In this document: piece by piece, positions 11,625 through 24,005 of the stretch | Layout: each line of letters opens with the position of its first letter | How positions within the stretch are numbered: the first letter of the stretch is position 1 | Assembly (NCBI GenBank): GCA_973895155.1 | Contig: OZ316896.1 | Span: 9,238,001-9,302,000, forward strand | Direction of reading: 5' to 3' | Length of the DNA stretch: 64,000 nucleotides | Source of the DNA: Marsupella aquatica | Lineage: Eukaryota > Marchantiophyta | The notes under the pieces: generated by a model | Told to the model about the DNA's origin: nothing | Databases searched by the model: none | Seen by the model: the letters and a program-made list of their open reading frames with translations, nothing else | Translations under genes and position numbers: made by a program

Positions 11625-11815
11625 ATCACTATATTCATTAAAACTGAAATTATAAAGGATACAGGGAAATTTGGAGATTTTAAAACATAGTTTTAGGCAT
11701 GAAAATTGTAAATTTGGAAGATGAAAAATGAAAATTCAAGCATCATTAAATGTAAATTTGGGGACAAAAAATGAAATTTTGGGGAAATTAAATATTAAAT
11801 TGGTGATATTAAAAA
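11625..11815. repeat. AAATTTGGGG-type iterated purine/AT tract next to a transposon exon motif
   Basis: Several degenerate repeats of AAATTTGG(G) separated by A-rich stretches (for example near 11668, 11711, 11754 and 11774). At its left edge, 11625-11645 is the exact inverse complement of 36455-36475, where a similar AAATTTGGG tract also occurs. The two places look like pieces of the same mobile-element family. Confidence 0.55.
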
Positions 11816-12199
11816 ACAGTTGGGTGACAACAGTGTTCATTTGGTTGGAAAATAGATAGAATCTAGTAATAACACATAAGCTTGGATGGCATCTATATTT
11901 AAAACATTTAGCTTGGGTAAGATATCTAACTAAGCAAGTTTGCCTTAGAATGACTATAGTGTCTAGACAAAGTTAACTAGGATGATATACAACCTACTAG
12001 AAGGAATGATATGGCATCATTTTCTAGAATTAAATTGTACTAAGACAAATAAAATAATAATTATAAGAAAGTCCATTCAATAACTTAAAGTCCATAATTC
12101 AATAACTTTGAGAGATCATAGAATATCAATTTGATTGTCAGACTTGTTCTCTCACTTTAGACAAACTCATGGAAATCAACTCAACCCTCTAATCACAAG

Positions 12200-12610
12200 T
12201 CATTTGAGTGGAGACTTGTGACCTGCTCTATCAATATACTCATCAATACCTTCCATGTAAATTTTGAGAGTTTTCAAAACATTCTTGGGAATTGTCAAAC
12301 TTCTATCCATAATATTTTGTTCTTTAGCACTTGACTTAAACCCATACATTGCAGAATTTGCAAACTGCCAACTTTGAGCAACATTGTCAAACCCAGGATC
12401 CAGCTCCCAAGTCTTAGTGGTCTGAAAGCAACGTTCATATCGAACATCATCCTTTGCATCATGCTTACCATGTTTAGGCCTCCACCATTGTACTTGGAAT
12501 ATAGGAGCATTCCTCTTAGGGATGCTCTAAACAGACTTTGACGAAGACCCTTCAATATCATCAGGAACTTCATGTGTGTCCTTTCCAACAATGTTTCATC
12601 GTGATTTCGC
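12200..12610 (-). pseudogene. fragment of an unidentified (probably transposon) coding sequence
   Basis: On the minus strand one frame reads about 130 codons with protein-like composition (for example WWRPKHGKHDAKDDVRYERC and KSSAKEQNIMDRSL). It has one internal stop near its start and a terminal stop at 12200-12202. Just downstream on the same strand lie the AAATTTGGGG tract and the SFNEYSD motif shared with 36455. This suggests a decayed copy of an element related to the one at 31.8-37 kb. The ATG-lacking frame at 12295-12639 in another phase is a shadow. Family unknown. Confidence 0.35.
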
Positions 12611-12639
12611 CTCAACACATAAACATCACTCTTATACAT

Positions 12640-13600
12640 ACAAAAATTTTCAATGTTGATTCATTGTTGCAATTTTCAACATTGCCTATAAGGTTTTAGA
12701 GTTAAATTTATTCATTATGTTATCAACATTTATTCATTGTGAGTATATTACTTATATTTACATCAATGATTTGTATTATATATTTTATGTTGAAAATTTT
12801 GACAATGTTAATTTGATAACTCATCAAAAAATCAACAAGAATTTTCAACAAGTTTTTATTAGAATATCAGCATGTATTTAACACCCAAATAATATTCAAT
12901 GATCTTGCAATGTTTCATTGGAAATTTGTTAAATATTGGAATGACAATGTTAAAATGTAAAAGTATTCGTTAAATCATTATAGAATCAATTTGATTACAA
13001 TATTGACATATTACTTTTAAAATATTATCATTAGAATTTTATTATTAATTAAACATAATATAATTAATATTGTTTTAAAACTAAAATAATATGATATTTC
13101 AAGACTAATACAATTTTGGTTCATCATTGATAGATCTAATTTTCTATTAAGGTTTCATGATCATAACAATATGACTTGTTTAATTTTACAGTTTCATCAC
13201 AAATGGAATTGAGTTAGAAACTCGAACCGTGCCTTGACCTACGCCCATGCTTGCCTTTCCAGCAGGATTTACTTATTATTTGAGGCTGTGAGAATGACAT
13301 CTGTGCATGGCATGTAAAACTGGGGTTGACCCCTAATTGTATGATGCAGTTTGTAAGAAAGGTCTAGTGTCTGAGGACTATGCTTGATCATTCTACATGT
13401 AACTCATATGCTTTTGGACGTGAATTCACTTCGGATGCGGTTCCACGGGTGATATTCAGCAGACTGCACGATTCCTCCTCCACATCGAGGTTAATCAAAT
13501 GTTACTAGAGTAACTTGACCCCGCTTTGCTAATAATAAATAAATATTATATTAGTCACTTATTCGGCTTTGCTAATAATAAATTAATAATTGTCTCCCGG
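12640..13600. other. very AT-rich spacer, no gene seen
   Basis: AT-rich DNA with many TTGAAAATTTT/CAACAAT-like words and no frames of interest. Base composition changes sharply near 13200-13500 to a more balanced DNA that continues to about 19100. Confidence 0.5.
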
Positions 13601-13650
13601 TTCTGCGTTCTTTGCCTTTATACAGTGACGACAATTGTGTCAAACTAGAA

Positions 13651-13840
13651 TTCGAAGCCTTGCGTGGGAGCGTCGACAAATGACCAACGATTTCTGCTGG
13701 TGTTCACTCTTGGGACGTACTTCGGGCCCGATGTGCGCAAGGAGGTGCCAAGAAAATCGGCGCTGCAACGAGAGGCGGAGCAGTTGCCTGGCTATGCGCC
13801 AATTCCCGAGCTTCTTCCCTCCGCATTTGCACAGGCATGC
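13651..13840 (+). pseudogene. exon-like fragment of a conserved-looking plant protein
   Basis: A plus-strand frame reads a compact, protein-like segment including NDQRFLLVFTLGTYFGPDV and RKSALQREAEQLPGY, preceded by an acceptor-like CAAACTAG at about 13648. I believe this resembles a conserved uncharacterised plant protein but cannot name it. No neighbouring exon was found on either side, so it is either an isolated captured exon or a remnant of a lost gene. Confidence 0.35.
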
Positions 13841-14258
13841 TCGGTACAAAGGAACGTACAAAGTAGTCGAGAACATAGTGTTTATTGTCATGGAGGGGTG
13901 ATTCGGAATTGCTGATCTGGTCTATTCTAGTCTGGTCTGGTGTACTAGTTGTGGTGGTAATGGTGATGGTGCTCTCCTTCCTCTGATGTATGTTGCCATT
14001 GGGGAGGGTCGCAAACAGAAAGATGGCAAGTTCAGGAACTGTGTATGGTGCGAGTTCAGGGAAGACGAGGTGTGAGATGTGCTTGGAACGTGGGAGCGAC
14101 CGAATTGCGCATTTTAGGTCACGGGATTGAGTGACAAGATGAGCAACGCGGGGCGGAGATCCCTTCTAGAGGGAGTGGGAGTGACAGAAAGTAATTGACT
14201 GCTGCTTCTATTTGTTGGACGAGATGCATGGCTTTCTATCTTCCAGGTAATGCATTGC

Positions 14259-14305
14259 GTCTCTTCTCCCTCTCTTCTCCCTCTCTTCTCCCTCTCTTCT
14301 CCTCT
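14259..14305. repeat. 11-bp microsatellite (CTCTTCTCCCT)n
   Basis: About four consecutive copies of an 11-bp pyrimidine-only unit, CTCTTCTCCCT, directly visible. Confidence 0.9.
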
Positions 14306-15030
14306 CGTCTGCTCTTTCAATCTCCTCTGTTCTCTACTATATGCCACTCCTCACTACTCCTTTCTGCTAAGGATTTGGTGCGAGATTTTGATTTACAGCT
14401 CCAATAACTCAATTGGAGTTATGGTAATTTGGATGTATCGGAGTGCTCCTGAGCGCCGATGCCAAGCTATGCGGGAGGTTCGATGAGTTGTAACAGGGAT
14501 TGAACGTTCGCTTTCCTTGCTGTTGAAAGAAACGTACCTTGCTTTACATTACTGATTTACAGTGCTGCACTGTCAGATCCCTCCAACGGACGACGGATCC
14601 AACCGACCACAGCACACCGCTCACTCATGCGGAGGATCTCACGAACGACAAGCTATTTAAGTTTGCAACGGGACTGCAGACAGTAAAGTAGACTTAAAGG
14701 TGTACAAGACAGCACGTTATGGAGCATTGACGTGACTTCTTGGGTCGCAGAAGCAACGCAGAGTTCCTGTCGCTATCACATTGAGACACATGAGATGTTA
14801 TTCATTTACTCAACGTGTATGTACTTCCTGCGGACGAAGTTAGGTTGACACGGAATTTCACTCTACCCAGTCAAGTTAGTCCAAGTTACTATTACAAATA
14901 ATATCATTTCTGGTTATTATTTGTGTCATTCATGGAAATTCAGAAGAACGGCCTCGATCTAAGCTAGAAGATTACGGACTGTTTTGTAAACGTGGTCAAT
15001 TTTTGTTTATGGACGAAGAGGAGAGAAGAG

Positions 15031-15054
15031 AGGACAGGACAGGACAGGACAGTG
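15031..15054. repeat. pentanucleotide run (AGGAC)n
   Basis: Four consecutive AGGAC units following a GAGAGAAGAGAGG tract. Confidence 0.85.
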
Positions 15055-18000
15055 GTGGAATGAAGTGGAGTGCTCCAGTCGGGGCAGAGTCATCGATTTG
15101 CGTGGCTGGCTGCGCATACAAGGACAGATTTGATCATTTGATTGCCGCCGCACGAAGCCGAATTGATGAACTGCCATGACTCGTCGTCGTTTTCCTTGTC
15201 GTCGTCCTGATGGCAATCACCGGATCACAGCAAGCAAGCACAGACAGCAGACGAGTCGAGTCAGCAGATCTTAACGAACCGCGCCACGGTTCCCTAGTTG
15301 CGTAGATAAAACGATCCCTCTTCTGAACGAGCCATTATTTTGTCCGGCTACGTTACGTTACGCATTCATTCATACGTCAATCAATCAAGTTGAAGGTGAG
15401 TTCTGATCAAATTGTGCATTCTTCCTCCATTGTAATTTCACGATGAAAGGCTATTGAATGTAGACATTCGCCAGTAGCCAGGTTAAATTTTGAATATTGA
15501 GTGGGAATAACTACAACCTACAGTAGCTACTGAATATTTACTAGTCAAACTTCTGAACGACACTGTCTGGCATGTGCTGAGTAATATCGTGACAGGTTAT
15601 TTTTCGGTCAACTAGTAGAACATGCTTTGCCAAGTTTCACTAGTTTATATTCAGAAGCTACGAGAAGTTGATGCAAGGATGCATCGACGCTGTACATTGA
15701 GGTTGCCCGCCAACAATTCAAGAAGATGTAGACCCTCCATTTCTAAGACTTTCTCTCATTTTCCCTTTGCGTTTTGGCTTGTTCTGTTGTCGATTAGACA
15801 AAAGAAATTTCAAAACAAAAGCACAACAAGGATTGTATATAATTGATGCATGACGAGACCTCAAGGAGGACCACTCTACGCATTGGGCTCCATCCGCTTG
15901 CGACTAGAGACATCTTCCAGCTTCGGATCGATATGGTAGTCCCTAGTAGTCAATGAATTGATGTAATGAACCATCTATCTGCGATCTTAATTGTCCCTCG
16001 GATGTGCTGCGGTGCCCCCCTTGGGACCCAAGCTGGAGATGCTCAATATCAGAGCAGATTCATATGGACAGGGAACCACACGGCTTGGATGGCTGAAAAT
16101 ATACTCGTTTTGTTCCTACTGCAGGCCCCAAGTCTGAGCGGAAGGGGTCACCATGCCTCCCGAATTGAAGGTAAAGGTATGTGCAGATCATGCTTGCGTA
16201 GTTATCTTGCCGTCCTAATTTCTGAACGGAAATCAGCCCAGTTACGTTCTGTGGTGTGTAAGTTTTTGTTCGGAGGGAAAAGTGCCTAAATGGGACTGTT
16301 GTCTTCCATGTATCACGAGCAATTTCTGTATAAGGTTTACTGGCATCAGTTCGTGTTTGAATCCTGAATCTTGAACGACATTGCGTCTGTGCTGAGTAGT
16401 AACTGCGACTTTGTTGAGTGATCACAGACTCCCAAACTGAGAAATGAGTTAACAATCCTTCTAGTATTCACAATCTGCTAAGAATTACTTGTCGTAGTGG
16501 CTTCGGATTGCTGAATTGCTATAGTTGCTTCTCGGGGAGTTGGTATCGAGCTGTGCTTAGCTACATGCTGACGAATCCAGTGATCCCTGTTAGTTCGCGT
16601 TACCACGTTTACACGGCCTCTCGTCATGTCCTTTGGGCAGAGAATTCCTAGTAAGGCCCTAGCTATACTGGATGTTCTTCTGCGTTTCGACCTTAGATTG
16701 GGCAACTATACTTCTCACCTCTGGGCGCCCAAGGAAGCGGGACAGAATCTCTTTTTCAGCCCGGGATACTGTCCATCCTGGTTCAAGCCCTGCTCATTTC
16801 TTGCATGACGTCTCCTGCTGCCCGTCTCCTGATTTCCCGTTACAATCTAGATCAATTTTGTTGCCACTTGCTTCAACTTGTTGTTCTGAACGAATTGTCG
16901 AGCCTGCCCAATTTGCTACTTACACGGTCTGCATAACACTTGTTCACAAGTTCTTCTTTGAAGAAATGTCGACAATTCTTCGTTTGGTATGCAGGACACT
17001 TCAGTTGGAAAGGGTTCTTTCTTGGAGGGCGATAAACAAGAGCACTCGCGCCGTAGTTTTTCAGAGGGCAATGTGCAGGTATGACGGGGGGTTGCTTTGG
17101 GGTTTGGATGGAAGATCTTCTCGTACTTTTTCTTCTCAAAACTTGTAGTTTTGATTCTCAAGTTTTGATGGCAAAGCTGGGATGATTCGTAAAAGAGTCC
17201 AGCAGGAGGAATTGATCCTGGAGAAGATACGGCTACTGCTATGCTTCTAGGGCTTCCTCCAACTGTTACGCTGAGCTGAGATTCCTCTGCCCAGTCAAGG
17301 TTTCCCCAACAGAGCCTTCGCGTAATGAATATTCTTTCCTTAGATTATGGGAAGGAAAGATGAGACTTGAAATTTGAGGGCTCTGCAAGATTACACTACT
17401 TAGACTGATTTGAACCTTTGTCAAACAGGTAAGATCGTATTTCTCATAATTGTACCATTGAGCTCCGTATTCCCGGCACGGGAACGGAGCTGACTCGATG
17501 GAACTTTTGGATATGGACCGCTTTAGGCAACAGTCCTCAGCCAGGTATGATTAATTTTGTATGCATGTCAATTTGTTGGATTTGATGTGACCAAACGACC
17601 TTGAATACATTCTCAACAAAGACGTTTGATTTGCAGAGTTTATCCTTCATCTTCCGGTTTGATTGGTATTGGCATCCGCCATTGTTCTTGTACACGGCCT
17701 TCAGGTAATGAGACTGAAGAGCGATTTCAACGTTATGCGTACCTACTTTTAAACAGAAACTCTTGTTTCAGCACCACGGTGTGACATTTATAGTTGCGGG
17801 AATTTCCTGCTATGAGGCTTATGTGATCAAGACTTGAGTTGAACTTCAAGTTTGATTCCTTTTTCGTGTTAAGAAGCACAGGGTGGGGAGGAGGGGAGGG
17901 GAGGGGAGGCTGTTACATTCATATCGTAATTCTTCACGGATTGTATAAGAGCCAAGTTCAAGAATGATGGATAGCCTTTACTTCTGAATTATAGGAGAGG

Positions 18001-19379
18001 GAGGGAAGCGCTTTCACGTTCATGTCATCTGTGTCTAATCACGATGGATTCTACAGATGATGGCTAGGCTTTATTTCTAAGTAGTCTCTTTTGAGAAATC
18101 TGAGATTCTGGTTTGTGTATAGCGCAGAAAGGACAGTGTAGGCAACTTACAAATGAACGCCTGTCAAGATGCCCTAAGAGTCTGTCCTTTACACAACCCA
18201 AGGATAACATGTGACTTCTGGCTGAAGTATTTTAGTACCAATTCGACAGGCTTTTGACTCTGTACTTTCTGTGGGTACAGTGAAATACGGGAGAAGGAAC
18301 GAGCTTCTTGATACCTGGATATGCCTTTCACAATTGTTTCAATATTCTATTCTAAGATCATTGCATTCTTGACAGATAGCCCTTACTCTCAGTTGGAAAG
18401 GAGTCATTTAACTTTTGCAAGTTATCCGGACGCCGAAACAGTTTCTCGGTCCCACCGTATGTATGTTGGAGGAGGACGCGTAGTGCAGAGTAGAAGACAA
18501 GTAGGAATGGAAAGAAGGGATGCGGTGTGGGATTGCGGGCAGGAGGAGAGATGGATGTGTGATTTGAAGAATTTGCTGAAGCAGTGGTAGCAGGAGGCAG
18601 GGAGGGTGGCGGGGAGGGAGCAGGGAGTGTCGTCAATGAACATCAGTTGCTCGCAATCGGTGCGTGTGGATGGGGACTCGGCCGCCCCGTGACGCCAGGC
18701 ACGGTTTCTTGCAGACAAGGCACGTCATTGCTTGTTGGTGTGCTCTGTTGTTCCTTGTTTGGTGGAATTTACATACTATGACAACATTTTCCGTGATGGA
18801 TCTTCGAGAATTATGGTTGCCTTCGCACTTTTTCTGGTCTTGTCATGCCATATTTTAAATTATTTTAACGGGGCGAGATGGATGGTATCCGAATCCAGGT
18901 GAGAGAAGATTCTTGCGGAAGTCATGCAATGTAGCCAGGTGGACGGAGTGCCGAGAAAAGAGTGGTCAATGTGTCTGAAGATGGGATCGCTCGGATTTGC
19001 GTGTGGGCTCTGCGCTGGTTCACATGTATGAAGAGAGTGGCAGGATAGGTCGGCAAGCACCAGAAAAACAAGTCTTCTCCCAAGATTTAGAGCTCTGGAC
19101 TAGCCCAAGTTAATCTTAAATTAGTAAAGTTCTCTTATGATTCTCTAGGACAAACTGTCATTATGATTGGAATCCAGCGGTAACATATTTGTTAAAACTT
19201 TGATAACTCTAGCTCTAGTTGACCTTTAATATGGAGACTAATATTTGACTACATAGCTCAAATTTCTTTTGCATCTTGATCAAAAGTTCATTTAAAGTGA
19301 AAGCTTTTGAAATAGGTTGCGAAAGTGTATTCAAATTGGAAAAATTGGGATACCCCAAAAAAATTATCTATTCAATGAT

Positions 19380-20130
19380 AGTTGTGATGCATCAACAACA
19401 AATCATTGTCTCAGTCAACAACATTGATGAGCTTAAGGGAGATTGATGAAATAACAATGTAATAACTTCTCACCAATAAGATGACAATGCAAATACAAGG
19501 AAATGATAATGAGAAAATCCTATTGAAATGCTAATGAAATGACGTTAAATTGACATAGATTCAACAAGGAACTGCAAAAGAATCTGTAATGAAAAAATGA
19601 CAAATAAATCACGCTGGTGATATTCTGAAAATATTCTGAAAACTATGTTGAACTAACAACAAATCAACTACAAAAACACAGTTGTTTAATGAGGACCAAA
19701 TGATGACCAATGTCACAATGAAATGGCACTGAAATGACAATTTAACAGATGATGAAATAATGATAAACTCATGATACAATAACATGGAAATCATGATGAT
19801 GGATCAATGGAATGGTATTGAATCAATATTGACTGAATGACAATGGACAAATGATATAGGTTCATGATGAAAGGACAATGATTTGTCAATGAAGTGATAA
19901 TGAATAAGCAATGCAACATGAATGATCCTTCAATGAAAATATGGATTTTACACAATGAAAACACGATGATTACACACTAATGTGGCATTGATATATTGAT
20001 AATTCAACATGCTAGACCAATGATGAATCAATGCAAATTCTTTGTTTGTTATTTTGAAATTGAATCAATCTTGATCATACAATGGATAATTGATGAATCA
20101 ATTTTAAAAAAATACAAAACAATGAATCAA
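19380..20130. repeat. region dense in AATGA/CAATG words
   Basis: About 750 bp built largely of degenerate ATGACAATG, ATGAATCAATG and related words in both orientations, immediately 3' of the DUF7869 transposase gene. Dense short subterminal repeats next to a transposase are typical of transposase-binding regions (as in CACTA elements). No clear terminus or target duplication was found, so that role is inferred. Confidence 0.45.
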
Positions 20131-23100
20131 TGAGTAAACATTGTAAATTCAACAATGACATGTCAGCGTGTAATAAGCAATGACACATTACTTGGTCAAT
20201 ATCGTACCCCGCACAGTCAATTTCATTGATGATTATTTGATGAATATTCTTCACCCCATTTTCCTGATGATGTTGAAATTCTGTTGAGGGAACCTCATGG
20301 TTTGGATCCACGCCACCCAAAGCTCGAACCAACCAGAAACACTCTTTGCCATTTTCCTGTTCCCATTCATCCTCTGGACATAAAAATACAAAGTGACCTT
20401 CTTGAATATCTTGTAGAGGAATCCAACGTGCAGGTTCTCGCTCTTGTCGTGCACCAACAAAGGGTGCAGCTTGATCTTCCATCTCTCCCATGTACTCATT
20501 TTGAAGGTCCATCATCTCTGGATTTTGAGAAGGTTCACTTGACGGCTGAGATGTCCCCAAAATCATCTTGTAACCTGTGCCATGGTTAGTCTTTGGCCAA
20601 AATCAGTTGTCAATGGCAATTGTCTTTCCCCCTCCCCTTCTATTGTAAGTTTCTTGGACAGTACTTGCACAAGATTCTCCCAATATTTGACCAGAGGAAA
20701 TCTCTCTCGATATGCTGCAGAGGTCTCATCCTTACAACTTTTCTTCAAGAAATCAATATAGCGATTAAGGAATGGGATGATTTCTCCGGCCTTCTTTTGT
20801 ACAACCCCAGATAATATAGGTTTTGCAAATGGTTGGCCTTCCGGTAAAATGAGCGCATTTGTGATGGGATCAGTTCTCCAAATGGACCTCCCCATTGCCA
20901 GAAGCCAAGGTTGCTTGACATGTGCTTTATATTGATACGCTGGCACATTATCCCTCATGGAGAAAAGAAATGCTACTGGTTTTGAGTGACCTTCTATCTC
21001 TTTCACCTGGAAAGTCTTCAAATACTCCTTGTAAGATGCAACCTCTTGAATCAATCATGGTACAGGATGAATGCTTTCACACTCCCAAACCTCAACCATC
21101 AACCCCAAGAGGGTAGCAACCTCTTTGTATCTGACCTGTTTGGATACTTGAGAAAATAATGCATCCACATCTTCATGGGTGTGGCCAACCATGAGGAATG
21201 ACATTTGCACAGTTTCAAACACCCCCTGCTAACAAGCTCAGTGCAAAATGCCATCACATACTGATTTTTGTTATCTTTCCTTGAATTGTCCATCTGCAAC
21301 GTTAGGTGCCTTGGTAAGGGCTTGAAAGAGCCCCTAGTAGTCCAGGATCATCCCTAGAACCAACATCCACTGTGCTTGATTTTTGAGTCTCCTGACCATC
21401 TTCAATGCCTTGAAACCGAACAATTGAAACATTTTTGCGTTCCAAGTAACCGGCCAGAAATGCTTCAAAGTCTAGAAGGGACTAAAATATTGGCCTGGTT
21501 GCATTCCAATTCAATCGTTCAAGAAGGTCTCCAGTTTTGTCTCCTGTGTAATCTTCCAAATCTTGAAGGCATTTGGCCAAAGATGTCACAGTAAAGTCTG
21601 CATCTCCAGGCCAAAGTCCAGTCAAACTGAAATGTGCATACACTCCAGGATCTCTTCCATGGGTTAACATCCTAGTAAGAGCAATAGGCAGAGGCTGACC
21701 ACTACCAGAGAGGGATTTTGGAGTGGGGACCAACCTGGGGATCCAAGTCTTGGCTTGATCCATCTTATCGTGAATAATGCAAAGATATTTTTGAGGATCC
21801 TTCTTTGCAAGAACCCTATGAGCATAGTAAACATATCTTCTTGACATTTGTTCACGAAGATATCGCGCTCTTTTCTCTTCAATCTCTACACGCTCTTTTT
21901 TTCTCTTCTCCCGCATCAATTGATCTTTGAACTCAGTGCAAAATGTGCACTTGGCAAATGCACTTCCCTTGTGAAAGTCAAAATTATCAAATGAGTTTTT
22001 CCAGATGTTGTACATAGTAACTTCAGTAACCTTAGCAAACCCATCTAACTCCATCTTGGTAAACACCTCTTGGAAAATCTCCTTCTTAGTAAAACAAGAT
22101 GGGAGCCGATATTCAATAGTGTCGGTGCCGTTGGACCCACCATAGGGAAGATGTGGCATTGGTTCCCCATTTTGGATTAAAATGGACTCCAACAAGGCGC
22201 GAGCGTGCAAAGTGCTTGATCGTGTCTTCCGTTGTCCCTGATTTCCATGGAAACCAATTGTGCAACTGAACCCGTGCATTTTAATAAATGCATCTTTACA
22301 AACCACACGTCCCTTTAGAACAAAAAATCCCTTTGTCTTGACTTGCTCCTCTCTGCACCCAAAGAGACTAAAGATGTGACTTGTTTTGTTGTCACTTGAC
22401 ATTCCATGGTATTCCCTCCTCATTGCCTCTAAGTCCTCCATAGGCATGTTCAAGCAACACTTCAACTTGCAACAACCTTCTCTTTGGATGGAATCAATGG
22501 ACTCCTCGGTAATTTTCAAAAGTGCCCGTGACTCCAAATGCCTTTTCTTCTTCTCCTCAAGATCCACTTTTGTCCTCTTAATGAAATTGTATGGTCTTTT
22601 TGTAGGTTTACAATCACCATCCGAATCCGGATCGCCCTCAGTTCGACCCGACTCCATCCACTTCGATGAAACTTCCTCAAGGGTATCCCCAAGAAACCTT
22701 TGAGATGAAATCAATAGAAGGGATTTGATTTCCCACCTCACCAAGCCGGGGGTACCAACACAGATATTTGGAAATAATTCAGGTTCATTGATAGTCACAA
22801 CAACAACACCCACATGATCTGCACCAAGAAGCTCATCATCAACGACACCTATTTCAAATGGGATAGTGATAACACCTGTTGCAACCTTCCGACAACGAGA
22901 AGCGTCATACAAATCAACCTCCTCTGCCATCCAGTTGGAACGTAGTGTAAAATCTTTTAATGGAAGATCATTGAATATGTTTGCGCTACCAGACACGCCA
23001 TAATCTTGTAGAGTGCCTTTTCTAGAAACATGCGCAACATCCCACATGACCCAGGTATGCAAGGCCTCTTCTATTGTATCAGCTCCAGGGTGTGAGTATG

Positions 23101-23620
23101 GCAATTTTTGATTTCCCTTAACAATATCAGATATTCGTATACTGATACGACCAACACCTAGTCTTTCAGTATGACAAATATCCATCGGATTTGTCTTGAA
23201 AACGACTCCATTTGCAACCAACTAATCAAAAATGAACATCTGAACTTCATCTCCTTCCTTGAACACCTCCTCTTCAACCCTCGCGTCAGATTTGGATTTA
23301 CCATTTCTAGCATCTCTAGCCAAAGAGAAATCATCGACATTGATTCTTCGACGAAGAGTTGATGACCTCAAGTATGCCAATGCACAATGCCAGATCACGC
23401 AGGAGTCAATTGCCTCAGCCAATGTAGAAAATTTTGGTGAAGGAAATGGAAGTTGATGCAATCCCTCAAAGCACTTTTTGATCAATACTCCAATTTGATT
23501 ATCCCCCAGACAAATGTTCTGTATAGTATCCTGGGGGTCAACCTTTTGAACTATCCCAATTGCCACTTCAAATCCTTCAATCACCAATGAAACTTCATCC
23601 CCTTGTGTAAAGTTGATCAT
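20075..23620 (-). pseudogene. DUF7869-type DDE transposase gene, degenerate
   Basis: Minus-strand mobile-element gene in order: 23222-23620, 21482-23221, 21050-21320, 20563-21054 and probably 20075-20566. The N-terminal half carries three tandem copies of a module with GDEV/EEVDL ... VA.G....P ... LG. This is like the DUF8039-type module attached to plant En/Spm-like transposases. Next comes a Cys-rich segment (CCKLKCCLNM) and VCKDAFIKMHG, then the catalytic-core-like motifs DKMDQAKT (about 21746-21775), LQMDN (about 21285-21300) and, in a shifted frame, GHTHEDVD (about 21160-21188). These resemble DUF7869 proteins, where the acidic residues look like a DDE-type active site. A TAG at about 23219 splits the first two segments. 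A one-base shift near 21230 separates LQMDN from GHTHEDVD. It is therefore inactive as written, unless some breaks are introns. Confidence 0.7.
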
Positions 23621-23748
23621 GATAGCGGACTATCTGTATCCAAATCAAGTTAGATATTGTTAAGTTTTGGATGTTACAATCATGTTTCAAAATCAGGACT
23701 CTCCTCCAAAACATATTGTACAATCACTCAAAAACCCCCAACAAATTC

Positions 23749-24005
23749 AAGTTGGGTCGAACTTATTCCAACCCTCTGACAACAATATATCTTTAAATGA
23801 TTGAATTGACTAACCATTTACAAGTCGGGTCGGAATTAGTTCGACCCTCCAACAATATGTCTTTAAATGATTTAATTTACTAAACATTTACAAGTTGGGT
23901 CGAAATTAGTTCGACCCTCCTCCAACAATATGTCTTTAAATGATTGAATTTACTAAACATTTACAAGTTGGGTCAGAATTATTTTGACCCTACTCCAACT
24001 ATTGG
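23749..24005. repeat. ~71-bp tandem repeats, each with an inverted GGGTCGAA / TTCGACCC dyad
   Basis: Four units start at about 23749, 23821, 23891 and 23963 (periods 72, 70 and 72). Each contains CAAG(T)TGGGTCG..., a 5-base spacer, ...CGACCC, then AACAATATGTCTTTAAATGA. In unit 3 the arms are perfect 8-mers around ATTAG. In unit 4 both arms changed together (GGGTCA / TGACCC) and still pair, which could also be two CpG deaminations. A degenerate fifth dyad is near 24096-24118. The array lies between two divergently oriented mobile genes, where a shared promoter or protein-binding array would be expected. Confidence 0.85.

Larger units (their letters stand above)
13920..19090. other. long gene-free or non-coding stretch
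   Basis: About 5 kb of balanced-composition DNA with no convincing protein-coding frame and no transposon ends. It contains a CTCTTCTCCCT 11-bp microsatellite (14259-14305), an AGGAC pentamer run (15031-15054) and a G-rich tract (17881-17910). Good donor-like sites occur (for example AAG|GTGAGT near 15396), as do acceptor-like sites (CTACTGCAG near 16128). A spliced non-coding transcript is possible but unproven. Confidence 0.4.

Noticed and set aside
12295-12639. 114-codon minus-strand frame
   Set aside because: A frame in another phase of the same strand has more protein-like composition and continues past both ends, so this one looks like a shadow.
13740-13860. Possible microRNA precursor (GCCTGGCTATGC... 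resembling miR160)
   Set aside because: The match to the mature sequence is poor and no complementary arm forms a hairpin.
16672-17148. 158-codon plus-strand frame
   Set aside because: No ATG context, Ser/Leu/Phe-rich chance composition and no motif. It is probably a random open frame.
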